64,000 nt of DNA from Acanthornis magna (Eukaryota > Chordata > Aves > Passeriformes > Acanthizidae): positions 2,495,001 through 2,559,000 of the forward strand of contig JAWUZG010000015.1 of assembly GCA_036785705.1 (NCBI GenBank), read 5' to 3'. The notes under the pieces were generated by a model. It was not told the DNA's origin. It ran no database searches and worked only from the letters and a program-made list of their open reading frames with translations. The position numbers were made by a program, and so were the translations under genes. Position 1 is the stretch's first letter, and every line of letters begins with the position of its first letter. This document shows, one piece after another, positions 12,045 through 25,663 of the stretch.

Positions 12045-13619
12045 GGTTTATCCCTGCTCGCTGGGGTAAAGGTGACTTTCAGCTGCACTGCTTGCTCCCA
12101 CACAGTCCAGGGTGCCTGGATCTTCCCTTCGATTTTTTTTAATGAGCCTGTTCAATATTGTAATTTTGAACTTTTTCACCGAAATTAATTTTTTGAAAAA
12201 AAAATTAGGGAAAGAGTTTAAGTGTAATCCTGCTTGTTTTGACAGCTGGAAAGGCTTTACAAGTGCAATAAATTAAAGGCAAGGATTATTAAAATATTAT
12301 AAAATCATGACAACTCAGAAATATTTGCAGAAACTCTGCTGAAACGGGCAAGCTTTCAAGGGTCACAAAAATCTACTGTTATCAGATCTATTTATAATGA
12401 AAATATACAATATATAAGTTGGTTTTGTTTTATTTTCGGGCAAGCTTGATCTCTTTAAACTTTTCTTTAGCAACAGAGTATTTTGGGGTGTCAGATATTC
12501 CACCCAACAAATCTTTCTGGAATATACTTGACTAGAAATGTTTGGTGAAGTTTTGTAGAACTACTTAGAAAACCAGTTGCAGTTGGAGGGGACAGAGAAT
12601 CATTGAACAGAATAAGGAATTGATAAATTTTAATGACATGGGGTATTATTTGTGTTTGAATTTGTGAGGAATTCCATAGGAACTGAGACAAAGTTCAGGC
12701 TTTCCAGGGAGATAGAGAATATGGGTCAAAGTTTTTATAGAGACATTCCGGGCATGATTGAGGTCTGAACTCAGGGATCCCCTGATTCAGTGGATCCAGC
12801 AGTGAAGTATGTTTGGCAGGCTGAGTTCGATGGATGTGAAGAGGATCGTGCATGAGGTCATAAGGGACACCAATGTACGAATATCCTAGGGAATAAACAG
12901 CCCCAATTTCCCTGTGTGACGCAAGTTTCAAAGATCTGCATCGGAATACAACATTTCATTCCGCAGTTCCTGGATTTCCCTCCATTCACGAGTGTCCAGG
13001 CAGCTGCCAAGTTATTCAAGAGAGTTAACTTCTTCTGAGTATTTCAGGAGTTGCAGTGAAGATCTTTTAGTCCCCAGTCTGGAAGCTGTGAGTGCCAGTT
13101 GACATCTGTTGCTCATTCTCTTGTTGTTCAGAAACGACAGGGCCATGCTCACAAGTATTGACTTGAAGGACTTTGAGAAGTTCTGTGTGATGTTTAAGAG
13201 ATGGTTAAAGCCAGGGTAAAGAGCATCAAAATTTAAAAGCAGAAAGAAGTGGGGGCTCACTGTAGGAACAGTAATTCTGTGCTTGTTTGCAGTTCACATT
13301 CCTCTTCTATTTTCCTTTTTTATTTTTGATATCCTGGAGGTTCACGTGAATATTCCTGCATGGGGATATCCTGTACAATTGTCCTTGAAAATAGCAGGTT
13401 GAAATAAAGGGGACTGAGCTACGAAACAGTAGTGTGGAATAAAAAAAACAAGGGTTTCCAGTGGATAAAAAACATGGAAAGTACAAAGATATTTTTTGAA
13501 CATCATCTTTGGTGCTGCCTGAAAAACAATGGTCAGGAAAGGAGTTTTATTTATTTTTCTTTTCTGTGTAAGCTTGGGTATAAAATATCTATGTAATGGC
13601 CTACCACAAAGAGAGATAA

Positions 13620-13787
<168 letters not shown>

Positions 13788-15189
13788 TAAGAAGCCTCAT
13801 CCGGAATGATGAGATGCAATTCTTGGAGAAAATCAGCTGTTATTGCTATATATGTGTGTGCTGGCTCTGGATATACACCACAGGGGAGTAGGATTTTACT
13901 CAGTGATAAAAAGTTAATTTTGTGTTCAAAATAATCTGACAAGAGAATTCACAAATGTGAGATGGCTTTTTGCAACATTTGCCATTGGATATCTTTGCAG
14001 AATTGTTTTTCATTCCTTATTTTATTTCTCAGTTAACAGAGAGAAAATGTTTTGGATCTAAAACTCAAAGGTTTGGCCAGCTTTTGGCATGTTTCGGGAT
14101 CAGAGAGTTATCCGGGGAGGTTCATGTTGGACAGGCCAGGAGAAGTAAAGCTTTGAAATGTGTGGAAATATTGGGCATTCCAGTTACCATTTAGCTCTTA
14201 ACTGATTACTTTATTCCAGTTTTGAGAAAGACGAGAAAGTTCCTAGAGAATTATTGTAGTAGCTAAGGCTTGATTAGGCTGGGACTTCAGACAGGGAAAT
14301 TTTCATATGCAAGAAGAACATTTCCAGCCAAGAGAGTTACCAGAGTTTCTAATTTATTGATACATACTGAATATAGTGTAGACTTCCATGTGATAGTTGG
14401 AATATTCTTAGAAGAGCTCACGGTGGCGATAATTTCCAAGTTCCGTTTTTCATTGGAAGTTACTGTTATGCTTTATATGGGAATGAATTCTCCAGCCTTA
14501 AAGTGCTGTGGAATGCTTTGTTCACAATGAAAAAGAGCCTGATTTAAGAAAACACATTAATGTTCACTAAAAATCCTGCTTTGTCCATGCTGGTTGCCAC
14601 CTAAAATAGCAATAAATAGCAATACCAGTCTCTTTCAGTCACGCAGTGGCAAACAGACCTCACCAGCCAGTTAAGACTTTGATTTCACTCCTAAAACCAG
14701 AAATATTTATTCTGGTTAGTGCACTGCACTGTGAGAGCATGAGCTACGTGGAAGAACCAGGGCATAACAGGAGACACCAGCCTGACTGGGATTCCTCCAG
14801 TACTGAAAGCTGTTGAAGTTCTGTGGGTTTTCAATTATTTTATTGTTGGAAATTGTCCAGAACAGGAGCTTGCAAAGTGTGGCACACCTGGCACCGCTTG
14901 GTTTGTGGCACCCCCGAAGGAGTTAATTGTGGGAGGTGCAGATTTCTGGTCCAGTCTGTGAGCATGTGTTTCATGATTCTGGATGTCGTTGTGTTTTAAA
15001 TGACGGAAATTTAATCTCTGGGGGCTCCTCAGCTTTGGGTTCATCGTTGTGTTCTTATTTTGTGTCCTTGGTAAAGACCAAGCTAGAGGGACAGGGTTGG
15101 TCTTTGAATTAGCTGATCCTGGAGTGAAGGAGTAGGAATTTACACAGTTTTGATGCAATTTGGAATCTGCAATAAATGGGAAGGTTTAT

Positions 15190-15242
15190 ATGGCTTGGAC
15201 TGGATGAGCTCAATACCTTGTCAACCCTAAATGTTAAAGTTT
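15190..15242 (+). repeat. Degraded CR1 3' terminus, plus
   Basis: The segment GGCTTGGACTGGATGAGCTC followed by CCTTGTCAACCCTAAATG resembles the last 50 bases of an older CR1 subfamily in sense orientation. It is short and diverged. Confidence 0.5.
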
Positions 15243-15325
15243 AGAGTTAAAATGTTGAACCCTTCCTGGCCTCCTTGTGAAGGTGAATTGTCATCTGAAG
15301 TACCCTGGAACCAAAGAGTGATCAA

Positions 15326-15545
15326 CAGAAATCACCGAGGCTGGGGAAGACCTCCAAGGTTGTTGACCCCAACCCTAAACCATGTTCCCACAGGTTCCTG
15401 TGTGTTTTATGACCACACGTGCCACATCTCCATGTTTTATGAACACTTCCAGGGATGGGGATTTCACCACTTCCCTGGGCAGCTTGTTCCAGTGTTTGAC
15501 AGCCCTTTTCATGAAGAAATTTTCCTTAATATCCAGTCTAAGCAA
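15326..15545 (-). repeat. CR1 LINE fragment (older subfamily), minus
   Basis: The plus strand shows AAATCACCGAGGCTGGGGAA, AACACTTCCAGGGATGGGGA, CCACTTCCCTGGGCAGCTTG and CATGAAGAAATTTTCCTTAA. These blocks appear in the same order as in the other older-type CR1 copies at 19163 and 61000 in this window. Confidence 0.88.
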
Positions 15546-15578
15546 AAACAGACAAAGAATAGTCTGGAATGGCACGAT

Positions 15579-15690
15579 TTAAAAAAAAAAACAAACCATA
15601 AAGCAACAAACCAACCCAAAAAGCCCCAACCCCAAACAAACCACTCCATATACACAAAAAACTCCAGACCAAACCAACATCAAGCCAACC
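15579..15690. repeat. A/C-rich low-complexity tract
   Basis: An A11 run is followed by about 100 bases made almost only of A and C (CAAACCA, CCCAAAA and CCAACC units without a fixed period). It directly abuts the CR1 fragment on its left. Confidence 0.75.
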
Positions 15691-16398
15691 CCAGAACACT
15701 GAAATGTAATTTCTCCCAAATTTTGTGTTTCCCCTCTTTCCATATCTGGCATCACAAATAAATATCTAGAGATAGTCCAGCAGCTGCAAATTTAATAAAG
15801 GTTAGACAACAAACAAGAAAATGCATAAAACTTTATTGAAATAAGAGGCAAAGGTAAAACAGCCATCATGTTGGAGTGTGCTGATAAATAAATACTATCT
15901 AAAAAGGTTTTAAGGAGCATGAGGGGAAATGAGTCAGTTCCTCATGTGCCTGATTGATGTCACAGGACTCTTCACAGAGAACAAAAGGCAAGATCAGTAG
16001 GTGGGAGTTCATCCACCACGACAAATGTGTGCAGAAGGGCCTGGTGACAAACCCCATGCTTTCAAGAGCTGTCCAAGTCTTGAAAGTAAATTGGAGTAAA
16101 TTATAGTGGTCAGACTCCCTGAAGCTGGTGGAGATTTTTGGAGCTATTATTGAGAGTCTATTGCTGGCTAGAATTGTAATGTTTGTGTTGGTTACCATTT
16201 GAAAAGTTGCTTGGTGGGAATAAAAGTTGTTTACTTCAGCTCCGTGTAGTGGCAAAGCCAGGTGGATCAACTTGTTCCACTCCTGCAAGCAGGGACATCT
16301 TTAAAGCTGGAGCCCTTAAACATTGACTTTCCACTGAATTTCTCCACAGCAGCTGAGAGCAGCAGGGTGTAAATCCACCGAGCTGCAGGGTGTAGGAG

Positions 16399-16987
16399 TG
16401 TCACCGAAAATCGGGAGAAATAAAAAAACCCTCTAGCACTATATTTGAAGTGATAGAGAATCAGACATTACTTTATTTACTGGCCAGGATGTGCCAAGGA
16501 AAGTATTCCAAAAACACGTTTTTACAGGATTTCCCCCCTGTTTTTATACAGTTAAAACCCATAGGGATGTATTGTTTCAAAGTTCATTGGTCCAGAGTTG
16601 AGCAACCCTCAATATTCAGTTTTCTATTGGATCCGAATCCCTTCACCTCCGATGTAAATTAGATTTTCATTGTTCAGTTTTCTTATCAGTCCTTTCCGGG
16701 CGAGATGTCTTCAGCTCTGTCAGAGGTGCTCTGGGGTGAATGTTTGGAGATGGCCACTGATGTTTTGTTGATGTTCCATTGATGGTCTTTATCTCTCTGG
16801 GTATTTTTGGGCTGCTCCAGTCTGTCCCTGTGCTAAGCCCATCTCCTTATGGTGAAGCTATATCTCCTAAATAAACTAAAGAAAATTCCCCTCTCCAAAG
16901 CAAAGTCAAGTCAAGCCTAACTAGAGAGACAAAAATAAAGAGTCAAAAGTTACACAAAAAAATTTTAAACTGGTATATTTTCCAACA
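16399..16987 (-). mobile_element. Solo LTR of an endogenous retrovirus, antisense to PTPRT
   Basis: The 589-base element starts TGTCACCG and ends TTTTCCAACA, so it has TG...CA termini. It is flanked by the 4-base direct repeat GGAG (16395-16398 and 16988-16991). On the minus strand a TATA-like TATAAAA at 16548-16542 is followed about 70 bases later by AATAAA at 16477-16472, giving a U3-R-U5 order that runs right to left. No internal retroviral sequence is next to it, so it looks like a solo LTR left by recombination. A 4-base duplication would suit a class I element, but four bases can match by chance. The borders are inferred and the family was not identified. Confidence 0.65.
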
Positions 16988-18824
16988 GGAGGTGGTAACA
17001 AAGAGGTTTTCATGGAATAAGCATCCAGAGGCATGGCAGAGCAGGGAGAGTGGTGGCAGGAGTGCCAACAGGGCGCTGGGAATGCACCAGTAATGCAGCT
17101 TTTCTTTCTTGGGAGGGTATTTAAAATGCTGCCTTACTTTTAGAGCTGGAAATAGGTTAAAAAATTACATTGTGGGAATGGTGAAAACAAAAATGAGCAG
17201 GAATTGGGTTGGTTCAGTGATAGTCAGGGTGCAGTGCTGGAAGCATGGCCAGCCCCCAGCTGCTCAACCCTTTCCTCTGGAAAACGTTTTGGCTTTCCTG
17301 AGTACCAGCACATCCCTTTGAATTCAACCAAGCCACAGAACTGTGTCCTCCTGAATGCTAATGATGCTGTCTAGCACGTTTTACAGTCCTTTTCACTGCG
17401 AGACCTCAGAGTGCTCTTCAAAGGAGGTCAGAACCATGAATGAGAGCCTGAGTCCCCAGAGCTGTGTAATTCTCCGCTGACACGCTGCTGCAAAGGTCTC
17501 TGCCCAGGGATGTCTTGCTAGTCTTTATGTTTTTAATTAAAATGTCAAAAAAAAAAAAAGCGGCAATTAAACTGCTCCATTAGCAATGTAGAAGTTTGTA
17601 GGCAATTTGTTTTACTCCGTTGCCAGCAAATAAACTGTTTCCCGTGAATTCTGTGATTAATTCCTTAGGGCTGGAAACAGTGTTAATTGGGGGATTAAGA
17701 ACCAGATGTTTGTTGTTCTGAATAAATGTTTCAAAAACGTGGAACACATGAATTGTTGGTATCCAACCCCCAGACTTCGGTGGGACTCTCGTTCCACCTC
17801 CTTGCACAATAGCAGGAGTGATTATAACAAAATATTCTTTAACAGATGGGTGTTTACTTAAGCCTGAATACCCTCACTGATGAGTATTCTGCAGCTTTTG
17901 GGCTGCTTGTTCCACTCTTTGAATTATAAAGTTCTCAATCCTTCATTTTCCTTTCTATGGCTTCAACTCATTATATATTTTTTTTTCTCATTTTGGAATA
18001 GGGAGAATTGAATAAGAATTGTTGCTCTCATAACCTCTCTTATATAGCTGCATGCAGTTAAATCTTTATTCTTCAGGACTCAATGTGAGCCAGTCCTTTG
18101 AACCTTTCTTAATTGTGTGTCTTGTTTCCTTCCCTGTGCCTTCAATCGTAATTTTCATACCTTTTTTGGGGTATTTGTCTGAAGTTGTGCTACCAAGCAA
18201 GGGTTCAATACTCTACATGGCAGTAACAGCAAGACACAAGACCAAACCAGTCTGGCATTCTGTGAATGTGGGACTTGAGCTCATTTGTGGGGTTTTTTTT
18301 GAGGTAGATGATTGGTTAGTACACCAAAGAAATATGTTTAAATCAACCAGGCAAAAGTACTGCTCTTATTTTCCACGTTACCACATTGCAGGATTCCAAA
18401 GAGCCAAGAGGATGTGGCTGCTCTTGCAGCAGTTGCAAGAATAATATTAATAATGAAAGTATTTAGCATTTAAAGTTCAAAGTATTTTCCTATCATTTGC
18501 TAATTAACTCCAACGGAGACTTAACCAGAGCCGACTAGACTGAAGTAATTACTTTAATTGTATTAAATATGATTCTATCTGAATGCAAAGGCGTCGTGTC
18601 TCGTGCATTTGTGCTGCGGCATCCTTTGCTGTTAGATTGAATCCCACGTTGACTTTGTGAAGTTTCCCTGTTCCAAGTCAGCAGATAAACAATCAGCACA
18701 CAGGGGCTGAAGGTCTGGGCCCATCTGCCTGACTGCTCAGCTCCTTTCATCTCTGCAAATTGGCACTTAGAGCAAGCGCTGCTTCGCTTTCATAGAAATA
18801 AACAATAGTTCTTCCAAAAGAAAG

Positions 18825-18872
18825 GGAGTGTATGTGTATATAAAGAAATGGAGTATATGTGTATATATAAAC
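18825..18872. repeat. Imperfect tandem duplication, TATGTGTATATA-rich
   Basis: GGAGTGTATGTGTATATA and GGAGTATATGTGTATATATA occur about 25 bases apart in direct orientation. Confidence 0.8.
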
Positions 18873-19162
18873 ACTAATATGGTTCTCTGCATGCTCCACA
18901 GCACTGCTGTCTCTTGCTGAATTGCTTTCTAACTGGACTGGGAAATAGAAGGATAGATATTAGGAAGATATGGATAAGCAAAATGTTTGGAACAAGTGAT
19001 AGTATTCAGAATGACATCACTCGTGCGTTACTTAGAAGGTGCAAATTGCTTCACTTTGCATCCTTGTTCTGCAGAGAGCCTCCACAAATTTTCTGCAAAG
19101 AGCAACAGGACCTGTTACTGGAGGAGGGAGATTTTGGGATAGAAATTGGTGCATTTTTATCT

Positions 19163-19392
19163 CTCATGGAATCATTTAGGTGGGAAAAGCCCCCTAAGAT
19201 TATCAAGTCCAGCCATTAACCCAGCGCTGCCAAGGCCACCACTGACCCATGTCCCCAAGCAGTACATGCCATGTTTTCTGAACATTTCCAGGGATGATGA
19301 TTCTACCACTGCCCTGGGCAGCTGCTCCCATGACTGACCACCCTTTTGGTGAAGAAATTTTTCCCGATAACCAATCTAAACCCCAATCTGCA
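19163..19392 (-). repeat. CR1 LINE fragment (older subfamily), minus
   Basis: The plus strand shows ATGGAATCATTTAGGTGGGA, then CTGCCAAGGCCACCACTGAC, CATTTCCAGGGATGATGATT and GGTGAAGAAATTTTTCCCGA. These are the reverse complement of a CR1 3' region. Confidence 0.92.
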
Positions 19393-22077
19393 CGGAAGAT
19401 GTTTTGAGATGACAATTTCAGGCACAGATGAGTGCTGAGTGTGGCCTTATGGGATCTGCATCCTGTGCCCCAGTGGAGGGAACTCAGCTTGGGAGCTGTT
19501 CAGGGTGCATGGCACCACCTCACTGAGAAATCATAATTTCTAGGTTTCCTCTTGCAGCAGAGATAAGGGATGGGGGATGCTTCCCACACCTAAATGTGTT
19601 CCTTTGTTCCAGGAACCGGAGGAGTCTTTGAGCTCCTCCGTGGAAGAACAGAAGGGTCATCATCATTAGTGTTGCTTTCTGAAATTCTCATTTAGCAGGC
19701 AAACATCAAGTTGTATCCAGGAATTCCAGATGGCCAAATTCCACTTGGGCTCCACTGAACTGAGTGCAGTTTTATGGGATTCTAATAGGCCTAATGCTTT
19801 CCTGTGTCACCTTTCTCTTTTTGTGAGTGGCACCATGGAGTTACAGCGGGAACGAATAATTATCAAGCAGCTTTCCTTCTGGAAGGTGATAGCCCACACT
19901 GGATGGGCAGGATCCTTTAATTCTGTTCAGGAGATGAGAGATGTGAAGTTACTGATGACCTCTAGAAAGGCCAGAGACCCTCTGTGCATTTGTCCCTCCT
20001 TTCCCTGCAGGCCAGAATGGTGCCAGCAGCAGTTAGACTCAACATTTGTAAACTAGAAAGGCGACGCAGTAAAATTAACATTTCCCCATGTCTGAGTGTA
20101 TTAATTCTTGCTTACAAGAAAATACACAAAGAAACTTGTTAAAGGAATAAATTAAAATTCATCTGTGTATATGATGAATCATGATCTAGTTTTGTCTGAG
20201 AGGGAGAAAAAATTTTGGCTCAGCTGCCTGTATATTTTTTTTTCTCCAAAAATATTTTATGCAGGGGAAATTACTAAGAATGAGTCAAATATGTTTCTCC
20301 CCACTCTTTCACTTCCATACAAGTAAATAGATTAGTCTGTGGCTTGTTAATGAACTCCAAGTAATTTCTCAGCTGTTAAGGTCTAAAGAGAAAGGGATCT
20401 CTGGAAAGTTTCCCCAATGTGTTTTTATTTTGCTATTTACTCCGCAGCCTCCTGTCTGTGTTTTGGGATTCTTTCTCAGAGTTGTAAATAATTCTTCCCC
20501 ATGCCCAGAATTCCATCCCTGTTTGATGCTAACCTGAGTTTATGGGATTGATTGCAGGTGTTGGGTTTATTTTAGTGGATGTGCACACCAATGTTGAGGT
20601 TTCTAGGAAAGTGCACTGTTCTGACCTATTTATGGATGTAGCTTTGGGAGGAATGTAACCTTGCAAGCAACGAGAGGGATTTTTTTTCTCCACTTACAGC
20701 CTTCAATTGCTCTGTTTTACTGTCTCCAGACCCTAAGCCATTCCATAACTCATTGTGTGATGGCTGCTCACAGCCCAGCACCAGGATTTAGCTGTCCCTT
20801 GGAGGAATGTGTTGTCACCCATATTTTTTTTACTACTTCACGTTTGGTCTGGGTTGTCAGTAACTAAATCCTACTGCATTGTCTGTAAATGCAGACAATT
20901 TTGCTTATTCAGCAATGAAAACTGTGAGTTCTTCTGCATAGAACTGATTTCATACAGGTAGCAATTAAAAACCATTAGTTTTAGGAGTGATTCTTATCAA
21001 ATATTTGCTCTGTCTCAGGTTCCTGTCTCCTAATACCAAGTAAAAGCTTTCTTTTGGGATGGGGTGTACTGGTTTTGGATGGGCTAGAAACAGGGAGGGA
21101 GTGTTTGACCTAAGTTTTTGGGGAAATTTCAGATGTGTAAATTAAGGATATCACACATAGCTAACCATAACCACTTAGCTTTTATTCCACGATGTAAAAG
21201 TTGATTTAATTAGGGACATTTCCCTCTCTAGAAGCCTTCTGCTGAAAGGATATTACATCCCAGTTTTTAATTCTGTAAAGGCGAGACAGAATTCCTCCCC
21301 ACGTGCTGTTGTGAGAGGTCAGCAGAGCCGTCCTCCCACTTAGATGGAAGTGCTGTTTTGGTACTGAAATCAAGGCTGGGCAGCCTTCAGAGAGCTCACG
21401 TGGGATAAAGAAATGCCATCAAAGGGATCAGAATGGCTGCTAGGAAGTGTTTTAATGACCCTGAAGGGATTGCTGTCTGCTGGGAGTGCACCTTGATGTG
21501 TTAAATGGCACATTTGAACTGCTGGCAGCCTCTCCCTGCGAGAGCCTCCACAAACAGAGCTCTTTGGGAGGGTCAGGACCTTCCCATTATCAGCATCAGC
21601 AGGACCATGGCACTTTGAAAGTGCCACAGCATCCCTCAGCATCACCCTGGCAGGAAGGACAGGAAAGCTGCTGTTGTGCTTGTTTCTCCTGCGTGGTTTC
21701 AGCACCGAAATGTTAATTTTTCTCAGCACCTGTTGGCTCCAGCAGGAATGATGCCTCTCAGCATCTGAGCACGCAGCCTGTATTTTTTGTGATGTGTTAT
21801 TCTCAGCTCTGGGAGGACAGGCTGTCCAGGTGCCCAGTGTGTTAAAACTGAGTTTTGTTTAAGGGCCAAGTTAGGGAATTTTGTGGTCACCTCGATGAAA
21901 AAATATTTCTCATGAAAAACTTCAAAAGCTTCAGGAGTTGGGAAATAGAAGGAAGAGAGGTTTCTTCCAAAGAGATGAAATTTAATTTAAAATCTATTGA
22001 AATAAATGTGGCTGCAGGAGTAAAGAAGGTGTGAAGGTAGAACGAGGGATGGGGAGGGTCCTGACAAAAATTAAATA

Positions 22078-22122
22078 CTAAAACTGAAGTTTTAGTTTTA
22101 TCTACTAAACTGAAGTTTTAGT
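22078..22122. repeat. Direct repeat whose units are themselves palindromic
   Basis: CTAAAACTGAAGTTTTAG (22078-22095, 8-base arms around GA) is followed by ACTAAACTGAAGTTTTAGT (22104-22122), a near copy. Confidence 0.75.
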
Positions 22123-25100
22123 GGATATAAAGGAATAGAGGAAAAACAGTGACTAAACAGGAACAAAAGTTTTAGGAGGAATAGATAGATTCTAATGATA
22201 TTGAAGGATTTGACAGGATTAGGGACTATTTCAGGTCTAGTGAGGTCTAAGAGATTTGTTACAACATTTGAAGAGTGAATTTTTGAGCAGACAGCATTCT
22301 GATTTTATTTTTTTCTCCCGTCAGACTGTGAAGGTGCTCTCCATTGGGTATTTCTCCTTTATCGTGGAACGTTGGTTAGCAGGCTGGAGATGGACAGGTC
22401 TAAATGGAATGAAATGCCAGAAGGAGAGTAAAACCCATGAAAACCTGCATGGGGCAATGGCCAAAGTCAAGACAGACCAGATTTGAATGAGGGAAGGAGA
22501 AGGCCATGAATGAGCAGACAAATAGAGACAGATAAGGATTTGCAAAAGGAAGTGTTGGGGAAATCATAGGCAGAATTACTCCTCAGCATGATCCAAGCAA
22601 GCAACTGAGGCATTAAATAGTGATTCAAAGCAGAGGGTGGGCAGAATATAGGGAAAGGCAAAAAGTCTCATTAAGGTTGTGCTCAGCTTCTCATGAGCCT
22701 TGGCAGCTCTGAGCGAATTTTCAGCTTTTTAGAGTTGTTTAACATAGAGTCGGTGGAATTCTCCTGAAATCCCTTAAATTCAGCGGAGCTAGGGATAGTC
22801 TCTTAGAGGGACTCTGTGCTGCAGTGGATTGTCTGGCTAATGCACTCTTTTTTTCCCCATTTGTCTCTTTTGCCCAGTGAACTTTCGTCTTTCTAACTTT
22901 TTTCTTTTATTTTTTACTGCTATCACCAACCCTCACGCCACTTAACAGACTCCCAGCATCTGAGTACGAAGCTGTGGCACAGTATCCAAGATTCCAGTGT
23001 AAAGAATTATTTAACTAATGCACTTTCTTTACCACGAGCCCTATTCAGTGTATAGTGAACTAACTGGAAGTCTTTCTGCCAGCTTCAAAATAAACAGGAT
23101 GGAGACTCATAATGAGCAGATTTTCAGATGCTTTACTATTTAATTAGAAGGATACAGATTGTTTGATGGAATGATAATAACAACCTCTGATCACTGGTTC
23201 CAGTGAGAACTGTTGCTATTGAGAATTTGTGGGGGAAAGAGAATTCATTTTTCATGATTAAAAAATATTAGCATTTGCTGTTGCCAGTATTAGATATTTA
23301 GCACATGCAATTTGGCACATGAAAAATGCTGGCTTTTAAATCTCTTCTCCAAAAGTCATTTATACATGTACAAAAGGGGGTTGATAGCAACAATATTAAT
23401 ATATTCTCATGGGAAAAAAATAGCGTAAGCATCTCCTGCATAGGCAATCCAACCTCCTCCGTGTCATTCACCTCCTTTAGAAGGGACTGGAAACTGTTGT
23501 GCTTGTATTCCTTTGAGATGTAAAGTTGTTATATTACAAATTATCACTTGTTTTCAGTATTGACTAGATAAATAAATGCAATTATGTTTATCAATGTTGA
23601 AAATTAAGCAACAGAAAGCAATTGTATGTGTTTGAGGATCTTTTCAAATGAAAAGCTGTATTCACTGAATTCTCATCGGCTCTTTTTCTCCCTGACATGT
23701 TTCATGATGTGAGCTCTCAATTGAATGAACAGCTGCAGTAAAAATGGCACCAGCCAAGTCACAGGGAATTCACAGGAAATTGAGACGTTTCAGGCTGCAG
23801 CACAAGCCATTTGGGCCCTCATTTACCTTGGGAAATATTTGGTGTTTTTTTAGTAAAATGTCTATAAACACAGAGAGGTGTCAAGCCCTTTGGGTAAACC
23901 TGGTAGGGGTAGAACAAAGACATTCTGCTAAGAGCGGTTATCTTTCTATGGGTGGAAACAGCTTTTTCTTCTGGTCTTCCACTTTGGATTTACCTCCAGT
24001 GCAAGCACGAGGGCAATATGAAGGAAATGTCAGTGTTGATCAGAGGGGTGCAGTGAGGGACGCAGAATATCACAGAAACTATTGCAGCTCAAGTGTCTGA
24101 GAACCTCCTTGATTCATCCCGTTCTTCTAAGGCAAGGCCACCCTAAAGAGTAAAAATCTGAACACATCCCGTAGAGCTTTGCAAATGCCGTTTCTTGCCT
24201 CGTATGGGTGCTGGCAGAGGCAGGATGTTGTATCCCAGCTTCCCACCAGCCCTGGCACACACAGCAGATGTGGCAGCATGAGGAAAGAGCTGACTCGGGG
24301 CAGCAAGTGTCCTGCTATGCTCAGAGCCATGGCACAGCAGAGCTGGTTCTGATTCGTTTTAAGATGCTTTAGAATAAGTGTTTAATGTCCTGAAAGTTTA
24401 TGAAGCTCTTCCATTTTTTAATTTACTCCTGTGTCACACATCTTTGACACCCAAGCTGGTAAGGCTTTAAGCAGTGTGATGAACGTTGTCATGAGATAGC
24501 TGTTCCTGATGCCTCCTCACGAGTCAGTCTGCCCATAAACTCACCAATCATGGAAACATAAACCCTCCAAAAGCTTCCTTTCCCTCCATCCCTCTTGTTT
24601 TCCATGGATATGAGATTCTTTGTATTTCTTTTTTTTCCTGCAATATCATCTTCATCATATAATCTCCTCTAGTTATGGCAGTGAAGATCAAGCTGTGAAG
24701 AAATTTGCCAGTAAAACCCACATCACCCTCTCCATCACCTCCAGCCTAATAGGACATAATCAAAGTATTAAAAGACAAACAAACAAACTATAAGCTAAAT
24801 TAACTTCTTGCTGAATTTGTTGCAGTCTAGGGTGGCAGAGCGAAGATGTACCATGGATATTGCTGTGCTTTCTCATGGCCAGTTTTACTACTCCATCTGT
24901 CCACAGCAGAAGAATATCTTTCCCTGTTTCAGTTTTATAGGTTTAAGTCGTTCAGCAGAACAGTTATGGGAATATTCAAAGGAGGAATCATAACCAGAAA
25001 AAAGTGGTTTAGCTTAGTTCTCATTAGCTGTTCATCTAGAACAGATTGCAAGGGATGGACTTCTGGAGTGTGTCTGATTACTGCAGCATGGTAACTTAAT

Positions 25101-25524
25101 GGGGACATGTTTTTATCAGCTTGTGGAAGTGTGCCGGTGCCAACTGACCTCACAGCTTGGTGTGCGGGGAATGAGCTCTAGAAACCACAGTTTCAATCTA
25201 GGATCTCATTTGTATGGCCCCCTTTGAACTTAATTTGCTGTTGTGCATTTGTTTGGTTTGTATTTGGCATCTGGCACCGTTGATCTCAGCAAAAACTCCA
25301 CCATCCATCCATGTTTGTTGTTCTTAAGTCCAGCTTTCGAGTCTAAAAAATCCTGGTCCCTACATTTTTCCTTCTGTTTCCTTATGCTCTAAGCTTTTCT
25401 TCTCATGTAACATTCATGTTCCTAATCCTGCTTTGTCTAGGAGCTAGGATTTACTCTTCTACTCAGAAGTGTTTTTACATGGCAACAAACCAAGGAGCTT
25501 CCAAGCCTCACTCCTGCAGCTCTC

Positions 25525-25663
25525 ATGGCACCATCAAGGCCAGGTTGGACAGGGCTTGGAGCAGCCTGGTCTGGTGGAAAATCTCCCTGTCTGTGGCAGG
25601 GGGTGGAGTAGGATGGTCTTTAAGGTCCCTTCCAGCCCTGCCCATTCTGTGGTTCTATGACTG
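25525..25663 (+). repeat. CR1 LINE fragment, plus
   Basis: Sense copy with AAGGCCAGGTTGGACAGGGC, GTAGGATGGTCTTTAAGGTC and CCATTCTGTGGTTCTATGAC at the 3' terminus. Confidence 0.92.

Noticed and set aside
15231..15761. 176-codon plus-strand open frame
   Set aside because: It is made of an antisense CR1 fragment joined to an A/C-rich low-complexity tract.
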